Shown here: positions 10,315 through 19,051 of the stretch, piece after piece | How positions within the stretch are numbered: the first letter of the stretch is position 1 | How the letters are laid out: every line of letters starts with the position of its first letter | Origin: Pseudomonadota bacterium | GTDB taxonomy: Bacteria; Pseudomonadota; Alphaproteobacteria; Reyranellales; Reyranellaceae | Length of the DNA: 64,000 nt | Assembly (NCBI GenBank): GCA_018242505.1 | Contig: JAFEBU010000014.1 | Coordinates: forward strand, 1 to 64,000 | Direction: 5' to 3' | Made by a program: the position numbers and the translations under genes | The notes under the pieces: model-generated | What the model was told of the DNA's origin: nothing | Database searches by the model: none | Seen by the model: only the letters and a program-made list of their open reading frames with translations

Positions 10315-10722
10315 ATGCCCGATACGGCCACCAGCCACCGCATGCTGCACACGATGATCCGCGTGAGGGATCTCGACAAGTCGCTCGCCTTCTATACCGG
10401 TCCAATGGGCATGAAGATGCTGCGCAAGCGGGACGTTCCTGAAGGCAAGTACACGCTCGCCTTCGTCGGCTACGGCGACGAGAAGGATCATTGCGTCGTC
10501 GAACTCACCCATAACTGGGAGCAGGACAAGGCCTACGAGATCGGCACCGGATTTGGTCACCTGGCCGTCGGTGTGCCGGACGTCTACGGGATGTGCGAGC
10601 AGGTCAGCAAGGCGGGCGGCAAAGTCACGCGCGCTCCGGGCCCGGTGAAATTTGGCACCACCGTTATCGCCTTCGTCGAAGATCCGGACGGCTACAAGAT
10701 CGAACTGATCGAACGGAAATAG
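10315..10722 (+). CDS. gloA: Lactoylglutathione lyase (glyoxalase I)
   Basis: Converts the methylglyoxal-glutathione hemithioacetal to S-lactoylglutathione for detoxification. The 135-residue protein is two vicinal-oxygen-chelate modules. Metal ligands can be picked out by family comparison: His in LHTMIRV, Glu in VVELTHNW, His in FGHLAVGV and Glu in YKIELIE. An AAGGGGAAA box precedes the ATG. It lies 11 nt after fabZ and probably belongs to the same transcript, in the place where lpxA would be expected. Confidence 0.95.
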   Translation: MPDTATSHRMLHTMIRVRDLDKSLAFYTGPMGMKMLRKRDVPEGKYTLAFVGYGDEKDHCVVELTHNWEQDKAYEIGTGFGHLAVGVPDVYGMCEQVSKAGGKVTRAPGPVKFGTTVIAFVEDPDGYKIELIERK

Positions 10723-10756
10723 CTGGCGGGCGGGGGCTGGTCGGGTCGTCGGCCGT

Positions 10757-10960
10757 TCAAATCAGCCGCCAGCTGTGGAGCACCACCATCACGAGCGCCG
10801 TCGCGATTGCGACGACCAATAACCTTACCTTGAGGCGGGGTCGGCGCGCATTGTCGTTGGCCGCACGGCCGAGCCGCACCACGCGCGGCATCGGCCTTGG
10901 CTTCTGCGCGACCGCCCAGGTCGTAACCCGGCGCGATCCGTGGAACGATTTCGCCATCAT
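10757..10960 (-). CDS. Small single-pass membrane protein, unknown function
   Basis: A 67-residue basic protein with a cytoplasmic-type N terminus and one hydrophobic segment at the C-terminal end (LLVVAIATALVMVVL), ending in HSWRLI. It contains RAANDNARR; the AANDN motif recurs in short alphaproteobacterial proteins of unknown role. The start (two consecutive ATGs) is supported by AAAGGGAGCG just upstream. It follows citrate synthase on the same strand by 27 nt and could be cotranscribed. I do not recognise a function. The shape suggests a tail-anchored inner-membrane peptide. Confidence 0.62.
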   Translation of the reverse strand: MMAKSFHGSRRVTTWAVAQKPRPMPRVVRLGRAANDNARRPRLKVRLLVVAIATALVMVVLHSWRLI

Positions 10961-10987
10961 CGCTCCCTTTCCGCCGGCTCTGGCGGT

Positions 10988-12286
10988 TCAGCCCCGCATG
11001 TGCATGGGCTTGTAAGGCCGTTCGGTCTGCCCGGTGTAGAGCTGGCGTGGGCGGCCGATCTTCTGGTCAGGATCCTCGATCATCTCGTTCCACTGTGAAA
11101 TCCAGCCAACCGTACGAGCCACGGCGAACAGCACGGTGAACATCGAGGTCGGTATGCCGATCGCCCGGAAAATGATGCCGGAGTAGAAATCGACATTGGG
11201 ATAGAGCTTCTTCGAGATGAAATAGTCGTCCTTGAGCGCGATCTGCTCCATCTCCATGGCCAGTTCGAGCAACGGATCGTGCTCGATGCCGAGCGAGGTC
11301 AGCACCTCGTGGCAGGTCTGGCGCATGACCTTGGCGCGCGGATCGTAGTTCTTGTAGACGCGATGGCCGAAGCCCATCAGCCGGGTGTGATCCTGCTTGT
11401 CCTTTACGCGCGACAGGAAGCCCGGAATGTTCTGCTTGCCGCCGATCTCGTGCAGCATGTTGATGACGGCCTCGTTGGCGCCGCCATGGCTCGGCCCCCA
11501 CAATGAAGCGATGCCGGCGGCGATGCAGGCGAATGGGTTTGCGCCGGAGGAGCCGGCAAGGCGGACTGTCGAGGTCGAGGCGTTCTGCTCATGGTCGGCA
11601 TGGAGCATCAGGATGCGGTCCATCGCCTTCTCGATCACGGGATTGACCTCGTACTCTTCCGCCGGCACCGAGAACAGCATGCGCAGGAAGTTGGCCGAAT
11701 AGGAGAGGTCGTTGCACGGATAGACGAACGGCTGGCCGACCGAATACTTGTAGGCCATCGCCGCGATCGTCGGCATCTTTGCGATCAGGCGGTAGGAAGC
11801 GATCATGCGCTGGCGCGGGTCGTTGATGTCGAGCGAGTCGTGATAGAAGGCCGCCATCGCACCGACGACGCCACAGCACACCGCCATCGGATGGGCATCG
11901 CGGCGAAAACCGCGATAGAAGGTGCTGAGTTGTTCGTGAACCATCGTGTGGTTCGTGATGTCCTTGACGAACTTTTCCTTCTGCGACTTGTTCGGCAGAT
12001 CGCCCTTCATCAGGAGATAGCAGACCTCCATGAAGTCGCTCTGCTCGGCGAGTTCGGCAATGTTGTAGCCGCGGTAGAGGAGGATGCCCTCGTCGCCATC
12101 GATATAGGTGATCTTGGAACTGCACGAGCCGGTCGAGGTGAAACCCGGATCGTAGGTGAACATCCCGGACTGGCCGTAAAGCTTGCGGATATCGACCACG
12201 CGAGGCCCGATCGTGCCGTGAATGATCGGGAATTCGTAGGATTTGCCGGTTTCGTTGTCGGTCAGCGTTGCGGTCGATTTGGCCAT
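10988..12286 (-). CDS. gltA: Citrate synthase (type II)
   Basis: Condenses acetyl-CoA and oxaloacetate to citrate, the entry step of the TCA cycle. The 432-residue protein is the type II (hexameric, Gram-negative) length. Catalytic elements are clear: [11 protein letters not shown], with the histidine that contacts the oxaloacetate carbonyl; [14 protein letters not shown], with the second His; and NVDFYSG, with the catalytic Asp. The N-terminal extension with [20 protein letters not shown] matches type II enzymes. Downstream of it on the same strand is the small membrane protein. In relatives the next conserved gene on this side is lpxB, which is absent here. Confidence 0.98.
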   Translation of the reverse strand: MAKSTATLTDNETGKSYEFPIIHGTIGPRVVDIRKLYGQSGMFTYDPGFTSTGSCSSKITYIDGDEGILLYRGYNIAELAEQSDFMEVCYLLMKGDLPNKSQKEKFVKDITNHTMVHEQLSTFYRGFRRDAHPMAVCCGVVGAMAAFYHDSLDINDPRQRMIASYRLIAKMPTIAAMAYKYSVGQPFVYPCNDLSYSANFLRMLFSVPAEEYEVNPVIEKAMDRILMLHADHEQNASTSTVRLAGSSGANPFACIAAGIASLWGPSHGGANEAVINMLHEIGGKQNIPGFLSRVKDKQDHTRLMGFGHRVYKNYDPRAKVMRQTCHEVLTSLGIEHDPLLELAMEMEQIALKDDYFISKKLYPNVDFYSGIIFRAIGIPTSMFTVLFAVARTVGWISQWNEMIEDPDQKIGRPRQLYTGQTERPYKPMHMRG

Positions 12287-12717
12287 ATGACTACTCTTTC
12301 AGGCTCGATTTGCAGGTTCGCCGGCACCCTAACAAGCCACCCCGAATGGCGCAATTGTGCCCCCGGGCCGCTATTTCGCGGAGTGTTGCAAAGCGCGGGG
12401 CGCGTCCAAATGACTGACCTGGTCAGCGCCGTGCTGGCCACATGACCGGTAGCAAAAAAGTGACAAGTGCAGTTGGTCGTACCGAATGCAATGAGATGCG
12501 GAAAGGGACGTAAGCCAGTGCCGTCATGAAGAGGGCGGGGGCGTCAACAGCAGCGCAGTCGGCTCGCGGGAGAGCTGCGCCGAGTTCCCGAGTCGTTCAG
12601 GGATCATCATGATCGGAAGAATCAACAGACTGCTTGTGGTGATTCGGCCGGCAGCGACCGCCATGGCAGACTTGCAACGGCATGCCCGACCGTCGTTCTT
12701 CAGGGCCAGCCGAAGAT
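12287..12717. other. 431-bp intergenic region between gltX and gltA
   Basis: No reading frame with recognisable protein features lies here. The stretch must hold the gltA promoter (minus strand) and the gltX 3' end. A perfect 13-nt palindrome GATCATCATGATC is present at 12602-12614. I see no intrinsic terminator with a T tract and no convincing -35/-10 pair. Confidence 0.5.
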
Positions 12718-14121
12718 CTATCCGCCGGCAGCCTGCAGTCGCAACCGGGTCTCGTCAGGGCCGAGCACCGAGAGGACCTCGAAGATACCAGGCGAGACGG
12801 TTGAGCCGGTGAGGGCCACACGCAGCGGCTGGGCCACTTGGCCAAGTTTCACGCCCTGGCTGTCGGCCAGGCGGCGCACGGCCTCTTCCATTGGCTTCTC
12901 GCGCCAGTCGTGCTCGCCCTCGAGGGCTGTCGCAAGCTTGGCCAGCAACGCCTTGGCCTCGGGAGTGAGGAGCGCGCGGGCCTTGTCGTCGGTGATCGGT
13001 GGCGCGCCGCTTCGTGCATAGAAGACGAGATTGTCGGCAAGTTCCACCAGCGTGCGCGATCGCTGCTTCACGCCATCGAGGCCGCGCTCGATCCGCTGAA
13101 GGCCGGCTGCGTCGATGGTGCCGCCGATCTTTGCTTCGATCTTGGGCAGCACCAGGGGCAGCAACTCGGCATCGGGTGCCGCGCGCAGATAATGCGCATT
13201 GAGGTTGGTGAGTTTTACCGTGTCGAAGCGTGATGGCGAGCGGCCAACGCCCGCGAGATCGAACCACTCGATCGCCTGTTCGGTCGAGATGATTTCGTCG
13301 TCGCCGTGCCCCCAGCCGAGCCGCAACAGGTAGTTGCGCAACGCGGCCGGCAAGAACCCCATGTCCCGATAGGCATCGACGCCCAGCGCGCCGTGGCGCT
13401 TGCTGAGCTTGGCGCCGTCCGCGCCATGGATCAGCGGGATGTGCGCATAAACCGGCTCCGGCCACCCCATGGCCTTGATGATCTGGAGCTGGCGGAAGGC
13501 ATTGTTCAAATGATCGTCGCCCCGGATCACGTGCGTGACGCCCATATCCTGATCGTCGACGACGACGGCCAGCATGTAGGTCGGCGTGCCATCGGCACGC
13601 AACAAAATCATGTCGTCGAGTTGCGCATTATCGACGGTGACCTCGCCTTGCACGGCATCCTGGATGATTGTCTTGCCGCTCTGCGGTGCCCGGAGCCGAA
13701 TGACCGGCGCTACGCCGGGCGGCGCATCCTTCGGATCGCGATCACGCCAGCGGCCGTCATAACGCATGGGTACGCCTGCTTTGCGCTGCGCAGCGCGCAT
13801 CTCCTCCAGCTCCTGTGGCGAGGCATAGCAGTAGTACGCCTTGCCCTCAGCCAGCATCTGACGCGCCACCTCGGCATGGCGGCTGGCGCGCTCGAACTGG
13901 TAAGTGACGTCGCCGTCCCAGTTGAGGCCAAGCCAGGAGAGACCGTCGAGAATGGCTTCGATCGCAGGCAGGGTCGAGCGTGCGCGATCGGTATCCTCGA
14001 TCCGCAGCAGGTATTTGCCGCCGTGATGGCGGGCGAACAGCCAATTGAAGAGCGCGGTACGGGCGCCACCAATGTGCAGGTAGCCGGTCGGCGAAGGAGC
14101 GAAGCGGGTGACGACAGTCAT
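12718..14121 (-). CDS. gltX: Glutamate--tRNA ligase
   Basis: Charges tRNA-Glu, and in most alphaproteobacteria also tRNA-Gln for later amidation by GatCAB. The 467-residue class I synthetase shows the HIGH-region [19 protein letters not shown] near the N terminus, [12 protein letters not shown], and the KMSKS-type loop KLSKRHGA. The start ATG at 14121 begins [11 protein letters not shown]; an upstream TTG at 14151 would add 10 residues without homology. It is divergent from comEC with about 100 bp between, as in many relatives. Confidence 0.97.
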   Translation of the reverse strand: MTVVTRFAPSPTGYLHIGGARTALFNWLFARHHGGKYLLRIEDTDRARSTLPAIEAILDGLSWLGLNWDGDVTYQFERASRHAEVARQMLAEGKAYYCYASPQELEEMRAAQRKAGVPMRYDGRWRDRDPKDAPPGVAPVIRLRAPQSGKTIIQDAVQGEVTVDNAQLDDMILLRADGTPTYMLAVVVDDQDMGVTHVIRGDDHLNNAFRQLQIIKAMGWPEPVYAHIPLIHGADGAKLSKRHGALGVDAYRDMGFLPAALRNYLLRLGWGHGDDEIISTEQAIEWFDLAGVGRSPSRFDTVKLTNLNAHYLRAAPDAELLPLVLPKIEAKIGGTIDAAGLQRIERGLDGVKQRSRTLVELADNLVFYARSGAPPITDDKARALLTPEAKALLAKLATALEGEHDWREKPMEEAVRRLADSQGVKLGQVAQPLRVALTGSTVSPGIFEVLSVLGPDETRLRLQAAGG

Positions 14122-14218
14122 TGGTGCAGGATGGTGCGGGTTTTGCCGCAATTAGGCCGAAAAGTGCGCCGTAGGTAGGCGAGCGTCTGGTATCTGTCAA
14201 ACCGCGACAGACGGGCGC

Positions 14219-16381
14219 TTGGCAGATCTGGGGCTGACGGTGAGGGGAGAGCGCGTGTTGGGGGCACGCACCTGGATTTTGGGGCAGCTCGATGCCGAGC
14301 GCGGTCGCTGGATGTTGTGGCTGCCGGTGGCGATGGGATTCGGCATCGCGATCTATTTTGAACTGCCGAGCGAGCCTGCGCTGTGGCTCGGACCCGCGCT
14401 TGTTCTGGCGAGCTTCTCGGCAACCCTTCTGACACCGGCCGGTACGGCAATCCGCGCTCTGTGCATCGGACTCGTCGCTGCTTCGGCAGGCTTCGGTCTC
14501 GCGACCTGGCGTACTGCCGATCTCGCCGCGCCGGTGCTGGGCCGGCCGCTTTACAGCATCAATGTCGAGGGGCGGATCGCCGACGTGCAACGCCTCCCGG
14601 AAAGTGCGCGCGTGGTGCTCGAAGCCGTGCGGTTGAAGGGACGCGGTGCGCCGCCACCGGAGTTGACACCTGTTCGAGTTCGGGTGTCGTTGACGCGTGG
14701 CGCACCTCCGATCGGTGTGGGCGACCGGCTGCTGGTCCTGGCCAACCTCTCGCCTCCGGCAGGTCCTGCGGCCCCAGGCGCCTTCGATTTCCAGCGCGTC
14801 GCCTGGTACCAGCAGATTGGCGGCGTCGGCTATGCCTTGGCGCCGGCGGTGGTGATCGAACATGGTCGGCCTAGTGGCTTTGTGCGCACGGTCGACGGTC
14901 TGCGGGCCAAGATCACCGCGCGCATTCTCAGGGCCTTGCCCGGACCGGAAGGCGGGGTGGCGGCCGCACTGCTGACGGGCGAGCAGACGGCGGTTACGCG
15001 TGACATCAACCAAACCATGCGCGACTCGGGACTGGCCCACATCCTTTCGATTTCCGGCCTGCATATCGTGTTCGTGGTGGCGCTGGTAATGGGCCTCCTG
15101 CGCTACGGCATCGCGCTCGCCCCACCCGTCGCCTTGCGCATCGATGCCAAGAAGATCTCGGCCGTCGTGGCGCTTCTGGTCGCATTTTTCTACACGGCAC
15201 TTGCCGGGGCGCCCGTGCCGGCACAGCGCGCCTGCGCGATGGCGGCTTTCGCGCTTCTGGCAATCCTGTTCGACCGGACAGCACTCTCGCTGCGGCTGGT
15301 TGCCTGGTCAGCCATCATCGTGCTCGCCGCCGCTCCTGACGCCCTGACCGGAGCTTCGTTCCAGATGTCGTTTGCCGCTGTCGTCGCCCTGATCGCCGCC
15401 TGGGAAGCGGCCGCGGGATGGCGGAGGCGATGGCAGGAGCGTATCGAGGCAACAAAGCATCGTTGGCTTTGGCGCCTGTTGGCCGGCTTCGGGGCCAGCC
15501 TTGCAACGACGCTGGTCGCCTCGGTCGCGACCGGTGCCTTCGCCGCCTATCATTTCAATCGCCTGTCGTTCTTGGGCGTTGTCGCCAACCTGCTGGGCGT
15601 TCCCTTGACCGGATTTTGGATCATGCCGTGGGGCCTGCTCGCCATGCTTCTGATGCCGTTCGGCTGGGAGAAGGTCGCGCTGGTCCCCATGGGGTGGGGG
15701 ATCGAGGGGCTCGACGCGATCGCCGCTCACGTGGCCGCGTGGCCGCAAGCAGCCATGCTGGTCTCGTCGCTTCCCGGCGCCAGCCTTTGGTTGTTGACGC
15801 TGGGCGGGCTGTGGCTCTGCCTGTGGCGCCGCCGTTGGCGTTTGGCCGGGCTGCCCGTGATTGTGATTGCGCTGACGCTAAGTCCCGGCCGCCCGCCGGA
15901 TCTGCTGATGAGCGAGGATGGGCGCGTCCTCGGCCTGCGCGACCGCCATGGAACGCTTCAGGTTGCCTCCCGGCGCACCGACCGCTTCGTCACCCAGGCA
16001 TGGGCGCGCCGCAGCGGCCAAGGGGGAGCACACAAATGGAACGCAAGCGCCGAGGAACAGGCACTGGGCCTTGGCTGTGCCGCAGGTCTTTGCCGTTGGC
16101 AAAAGGGCCCCTGGCATGTCGCGCTGGTCAGCAACGAGCGTCATCTGGCCGAGGCCTGCGCCAGCGCCGACATCGTGCTCTCGACGGTGGATGCGATCGG
16201 CCATTGCCGTGGACCACGGCTGGTGATCGATCGGCGCAGTGCCTGGCACGAGGGCGCTCAGGCGCTCTGGCTCGATGAAGCGGGCGTCCGTCGCCTGACC
16301 TCCAATGCCGTGAGAGGCGATCGTCCGTGGGTACCCTACAGTTCCAGTCGTCGAATGGCGATGAGAGCGCCGGGGGCCTGA
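14219..16381 (+). CDS. comEC: ComEC/Rec2 family DNA-uptake channel protein
   Basis: Polytopic inner-membrane protein of the family that carries single-stranded DNA into the cytoplasm during transformation. About 720 residues: N-terminal membrane segments and a DUF4131-like region, then the Competence domain with the signature DSGLAHILSISGLHIVFV, then many hydrophobic helices. The C-terminal 200 residues lie where a metallo-beta-lactamase-like domain occurs in Firmicute ComEC, but no HxHxDH motif is visible. The first possible start is a TTG at 14219; GTG at 14240, or at 14255 after GGGGAGAG, are good alternatives. Whether the cell is competent cannot be judged from here. Confidence 0.93.
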   Translation: MADLGLTVRGERVLGARTWILGQLDAERGRWMLWLPVAMGFGIAIYFELPSEPALWLGPALVLASFSATLLTPAGTAIRALCIGLVAASAGFGLATWRTADLAAPVLGRPLYSINVEGRIADVQRLPESARVVLEAVRLKGRGAPPPELTPVRVRVSLTRGAPPIGVGDRLLVLANLSPPAGPAAPGAFDFQRVAWYQQIGGVGYALAPAVVIEHGRPSGFVRTVDGLRAKITARILRALPGPEGGVAAALLTGEQTAVTRDINQTMRDSGLAHILSISGLHIVFVVALVMGLLRYGIALAPPVALRIDAKKISAVVALLVAFFYTALAGAPVPAQRACAMAAFALLAILFDRTALSLRLVAWSAIIVLAAAPDALTGASFQMSFAAVVALIAAWEAAAGWRRRWQERIEATKHRWLWRLLAGFGASLATTLVASVATGAFAAYHFNRLSFLGVVANLLGVPLTGFWIMPWGLLAMLLMPFGWEKVALVPMGWGIEGLDAIAAHVAAWPQAAMLVSSLPGASLWLLTLGGLWLCLWRRRWRLAGLPVIVIALTLSPGRPPDLLMSEDGRVLGLRDRHGTLQVASRRTDRFVTQAWARRSGQGGAHKWNASAEEQALGLGCAAGLCRWQKGPWHVALVSNERHLAEACASADIVLSTVDAIGHCRGPRLVIDRRSAWHEGAQALWLDEAGVRRLTSNAVRGDRPWVPYSSSRRMAMRAPGA

Positions 16382-16400
16382 GCTGCGCCTCGCATCGACG

Positions 16401-17156
16401 TCAGATTTTGTTTTTGATCAAGCCGGGATACATCACGGCGTCACCGTGCTTGGCCATGTAGGACAACTCCTCGTCCGAGATGTATTCCGGCGTCTTGCCG
16501 GTAATACCGCACAATGTCTCGACGATGATGTTGCGCTTTACTTCGCTCACCAGGACGCACGTCCGGTGATAGGCCTCTGACACCGTGCGGCCGAGGACGG
16601 TAAAGCCGTGCCGACGCATGATGATGCAGTTGGTGTCGGCGATGAATGTTTTGATGGGTGCGACATCTTCCTCGACATTGATGCTGGCCGGCAGGTAGTG
16701 CGCCGGCTTCTGCATGAGATAGCCGAAGGTGAGGCTGAAAGAGCGGATCTTTTCGAAGCCGGCGGCAAGAAAGGCGATGGTCTCGTCGTGATGCAGATGG
16801 ATCACGCAGTTCACATCGGGGCGGAGCCGCAGAATCTCGCGATTCATCTGGTGCCCGACTGTAGTGGCCCGCTCGCCCTGCAGGATACGGCCGTAAGGGA
16901 TGTCGGTGATCACCAGGTCCTCTGCCTCGACCTCTTCCAGGCTGACGCCCTGCGGCTTGGCGTAGCAGACGCCATCGGCATAGTCGGGATGCGGCACGCG
17001 AATGACCATCCCCCCGACACTGCTGTTCACCAGGTCGCGGGCGGCAATGCGATGGGCGTAGGTGACATAGGCCTTGGTTACCTTCGGATCGAAGGTGACG
17101 CTGGGATCTGGCGTGAGCTCGTTCACGCGATAGACGGGGGCGGTGCTGCCATCCAT
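16401..17156 (-). CDS. Class II aldolase/adducin family protein
   Basis: Zn-dependent aldolase-fold protein of the family that includes fuculose-phosphate aldolase and various sugar-acid decarboxylase/aldolases. The 251-residue sequence has INHLHH-type metal ligands in VNCVIHLHHDETIAF and the conserved MRRHGFTVLG motif with a further His ligand. The start is the ATG of MDGSTAPVYRV, with AAGGAG upstream; the longer open frame has no homology. It follows the solute-binding protein gene by 25 nt on the same strand, and a GntR regulator is divergent from the pair. Substrate not deducible. Confidence 0.88.
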   Translation of the reverse strand: MDGSTAPVYRVNELTPDPSVTFDPKVTKAYVTYAHRIAARDLVNSSVGGMVIRVPHPDYADGVCYAKPQGVSLEEVEAEDLVITDIPYGRILQGERATTVGHQMNREILRLRPDVNCVIHLHHDETIAFLAAGFEKIRSFSLTFGYLMQKPAHYLPASINVEEDVAPIKTFIADTNCIIMRRHGFTVLGRTVSEAYHRTCVLVSEVKRNIIVETLCGITGKTPEYISDEELSYMAKHGDAVMYPGLIKNKI

Positions 17157-17181
17157 GGGAAGGGCTCCTTGATCCTGAAAC

Positions 17182-18156
17182 TCATTCCGGCTTGATGCCG
17201 AGCCGGTCGGCCAGATCGCGCCATTTGCGCGTGTCGCGTGCCATGGTCTCCGCGAATGCTTTCGGTGTCGAGACGACTGGTGTGACGTCGAGATTGCGCA
17301 TTTTCGAACGCCCTGGATCGGAGAGGAAACCCTGCGCCAGAACCTGCTGCATGCGCTCGGCGATTTCGGACGGCATGCGCGCCGGTGCGACAAGGCCGTA
17401 CCAGAAGACATCGTCGAATGGCTTGATCCCAAAGCTGTCGAACGTTGGCACGTCGGGCAAGGTTGCGGAAGGCTGGGTGACGGCAAAAGCAGTGAGGCGG
17501 CCCTCTCGCACCAAGCCGGCCGAGCCGGAAGGATTGTCGAGCATCACGGCAACCGTGCCGTTCATCAGGTCAGGATAGGCCTGACCTGATCCCTTGTAGG
17601 GAGCGTCGATCAGGTCGATCCCCGCGATCAACTCGAATTTTCTCGTAAGCAGATAGCCCAGTGTGGACACGCCCAACGATGCGCACACCAGCTTGCCGGG
17701 TTGGGTTTTCGCAGCAGCAATGAAAGCCGGCAGATCCTTCGCTCCCGCTGAAGGGCCGCCGATAAGGATATAGGGCGTCGTGCCCAGCAGCGTCACAGCG
17801 GTAAAGGATGTCACCGGATCGTAGGGGAGGTCCTTGCGGAATACCGGCGCAGCAGCATGGCTGCTCGAGGTGGCAATGCCCACGGTATATCCATCGGGCG
17901 CTGCATGGGCGACCATATCACTGCCGATCGTCCCACCGGCGCCTGGCTTGTTATCGACCACGACAGGAACACCGAGCGCCTCGGATAGATGCTGCATGGC
18001 AAGTCGCGCGACGGCATCCGTTCCACCGCCCGGTGGCAGCGGCACGACGCAGCGGATAGGGCGAGTGGGCCACGCTTCCCTGGCTCGAACAATGGTTGGA
18101 AAGAGAAGGACCGCTGGCGTGGCCTTGAGAAGGGTGCGACGTGACTTCTGCTGCAT
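17182..18156 (-). CDS. Bug-family (tripartite tricarboxylate) periplasmic solute-binding protein
   Basis: Periplasmic receptor of the TctC/Bug family, which binds carboxylates and other small acids. The 324-residue precursor begins with a Tat-like signal, MQQKSRRTLLKATPAV (twin Arg followed by TLLK). The mature part carries the family landmarks RPIRCVVPLPPGGGTDAVAR and VDNKPGAGGTIGSDMVA. No TctA/TctB membrane genes are nearby, so it is an orphan receptor of the kind abundant in Burkholderiales and some alphaproteobacteria. It is transcribed ahead of the class II aldolase, which suggests uptake or sensing of the aldolase substrate. Confidence 0.92.
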   Translation of the reverse strand: MQQKSRRTLLKATPAVLLFPTIVRAREAWPTRPIRCVVPLPPGGGTDAVARLAMQHLSEALGVPVVVDNKPGAGGTIGSDMVAHAAPDGYTVGIATSSSHAAAPVFRKDLPYDPVTSFTAVTLLGTTPYILIGGPSAGAKDLPAFIAAAKTQPGKLVCASLGVSTLGYLLTRKFELIAGIDLIDAPYKGSGQAYPDLMNGTVAVMLDNPSGSAGLVREGRLTAFAVTQPSATLPDVPTFDSFGIKPFDDVFWYGLVAPARMPSEIAERMQQVLAQGFLSDPGRSKMRNLDVTPVVSTPKAFAETMARDTRKWRDLADRLGIKPE

Positions 18157-18172
18157 GCTCAACTCTGGCAAA

Positions 18173-18204
18173 GTATGGATGTCATCTTGTCCGGTCAACC
18201 ATAC
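18173..18204. promoter_or_regulatory. Inverted repeat GTATGG-N20-CCATAC in the GntR/solute-binding protein divergent region
   Basis: Six-base arms at 18173-18178 and 18199-18204 flank 20 bp between the divergent starts at 18156 (minus) and 18223 (plus). The position is right for an operator of the adjacent GntR regulator. The wide spacing is unusual and the match could be chance. Confidence 0.3.
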
Positions 18205-18222
18205 AACTCTACGAAAGCGGCA

Positions 18223-18948
18223 ATGCAGTCGCAAGTTCCCAAGTACGTGACGATCAAGATCCTGCTCGAGGCGCGTTTCGAGCGAGACATGCATGCCGGA
18301 GACCGTCTGCCGTCGGAAGCCGAGCTGTGTGCCGACTTCGCGGTAAGCCGGTCGACCATTCAGCAGGCACTGCGGCTTTTCGAGCGCGACGGCGTGATCC
18401 GTCGGGAGCAAGGACGCGGTACGTTCTATGTCGGCCCAGCAAAGGGTCGCACCGAGCAGGAACCAAGCCAGTTGCTTGAAGCCACGATCCGTGGTCGGGG
18501 AGGCAATGAGGTTCGTGTGCTACGCAAGCACATACAAAGGGCGCCCGCCAGGATCGCATCGCGGCTCAGGCTCACAGCAGAGGATCGTGTCGTTGCCTTG
18601 GAGCGCCTCGGCCTCGTTGAAGGCGGTCCGATCGTTTTCATCTACAGTTTCCTGCCCCTCGCGATCGGTATGCCCCTCCTCGAAGCGGAGGCGCAGATCC
18701 GCCAGATGAGCCTTGCTGCCGTCCTCAACGATTTCCATGGCTGCAAGATCGACCGTGTCCAGCAAGTGATTGCGGCGCGGTTGGCAGACCCGCGTTTCGC
18801 TGGAGACCTAGGTGTCGATGTTGGCGTTCCGGTGCTGGAGGGCGAGCGGACCTACTATGCCGGCAAAGACAATCCTGTATTCTGCACCGTCTCCTATTAT
18901 CGTGGAGACCGCCACAACTTCACGATGCTGATCAAGGATTGGCGATAG
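18223..18948 (+). CDS. GntR family (HutC-type, UTRA) transcriptional regulator
   Basis: Repressor-type regulator with an N-terminal winged helix (AGDRLPSEAELCADFAVSRS, then TIQQALRLFERDGVIRREQG) and a C-terminal UTRA ligand-binding domain ending NPVFCTVSYYRGDRHNF. From the ATG at 18223 the protein is 241 residues, the normal HutC-subfamily size. An in-frame ATG at 18175 would add 16 residues and leave only 18 bp to the divergent gene, with no room for a promoter. It probably controls the divergent solute-binding protein and class II aldolase pair. Confidence 0.9.
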   Translation: MQSQVPKYVTIKILLEARFERDMHAGDRLPSEAELCADFAVSRSTIQQALRLFERDGVIRREQGRGTFYVGPAKGRTEQEPSQLLEATIRGRGGNEVRVLRKHIQRAPARIASRLRLTAEDRVVALERLGLVEGGPIVFIYSFLPLAIGMPLLEAEAQIRQMSLAAVLNDFHGCKIDRVQQVIAARLADPRFAGDLGVDVGVPVLEGERTYYAGKDNPVFCTVSYYRGDRHNFTMLIKDWR

Positions 18949-19051
18949 TCGGCAATCAATCCAAAAAACAGATTGATACGAACGCGGGATTGAATTGGAA
19001 GGATCCGAGCGTACCGGTGATCTTAGGCGGCAAATTTTACTTGAGAGTGTG

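Noticed and set aside
10721..10774. Inverted repeat AGCTGGCGG / CCGCCAGCT spanning the gloA and small-protein gene ends
   Set aside because: Arms are perfect (9 bp) but the loop is 36 nt and no T tract follows on either strand, so it is not a supported terminator.
12609..12812. Plus-strand frame of 67 codons over the gltX 3' end
   Set aside because: Arg-rich composition, antisense to conserved gltX sequence, and no recognisable features.
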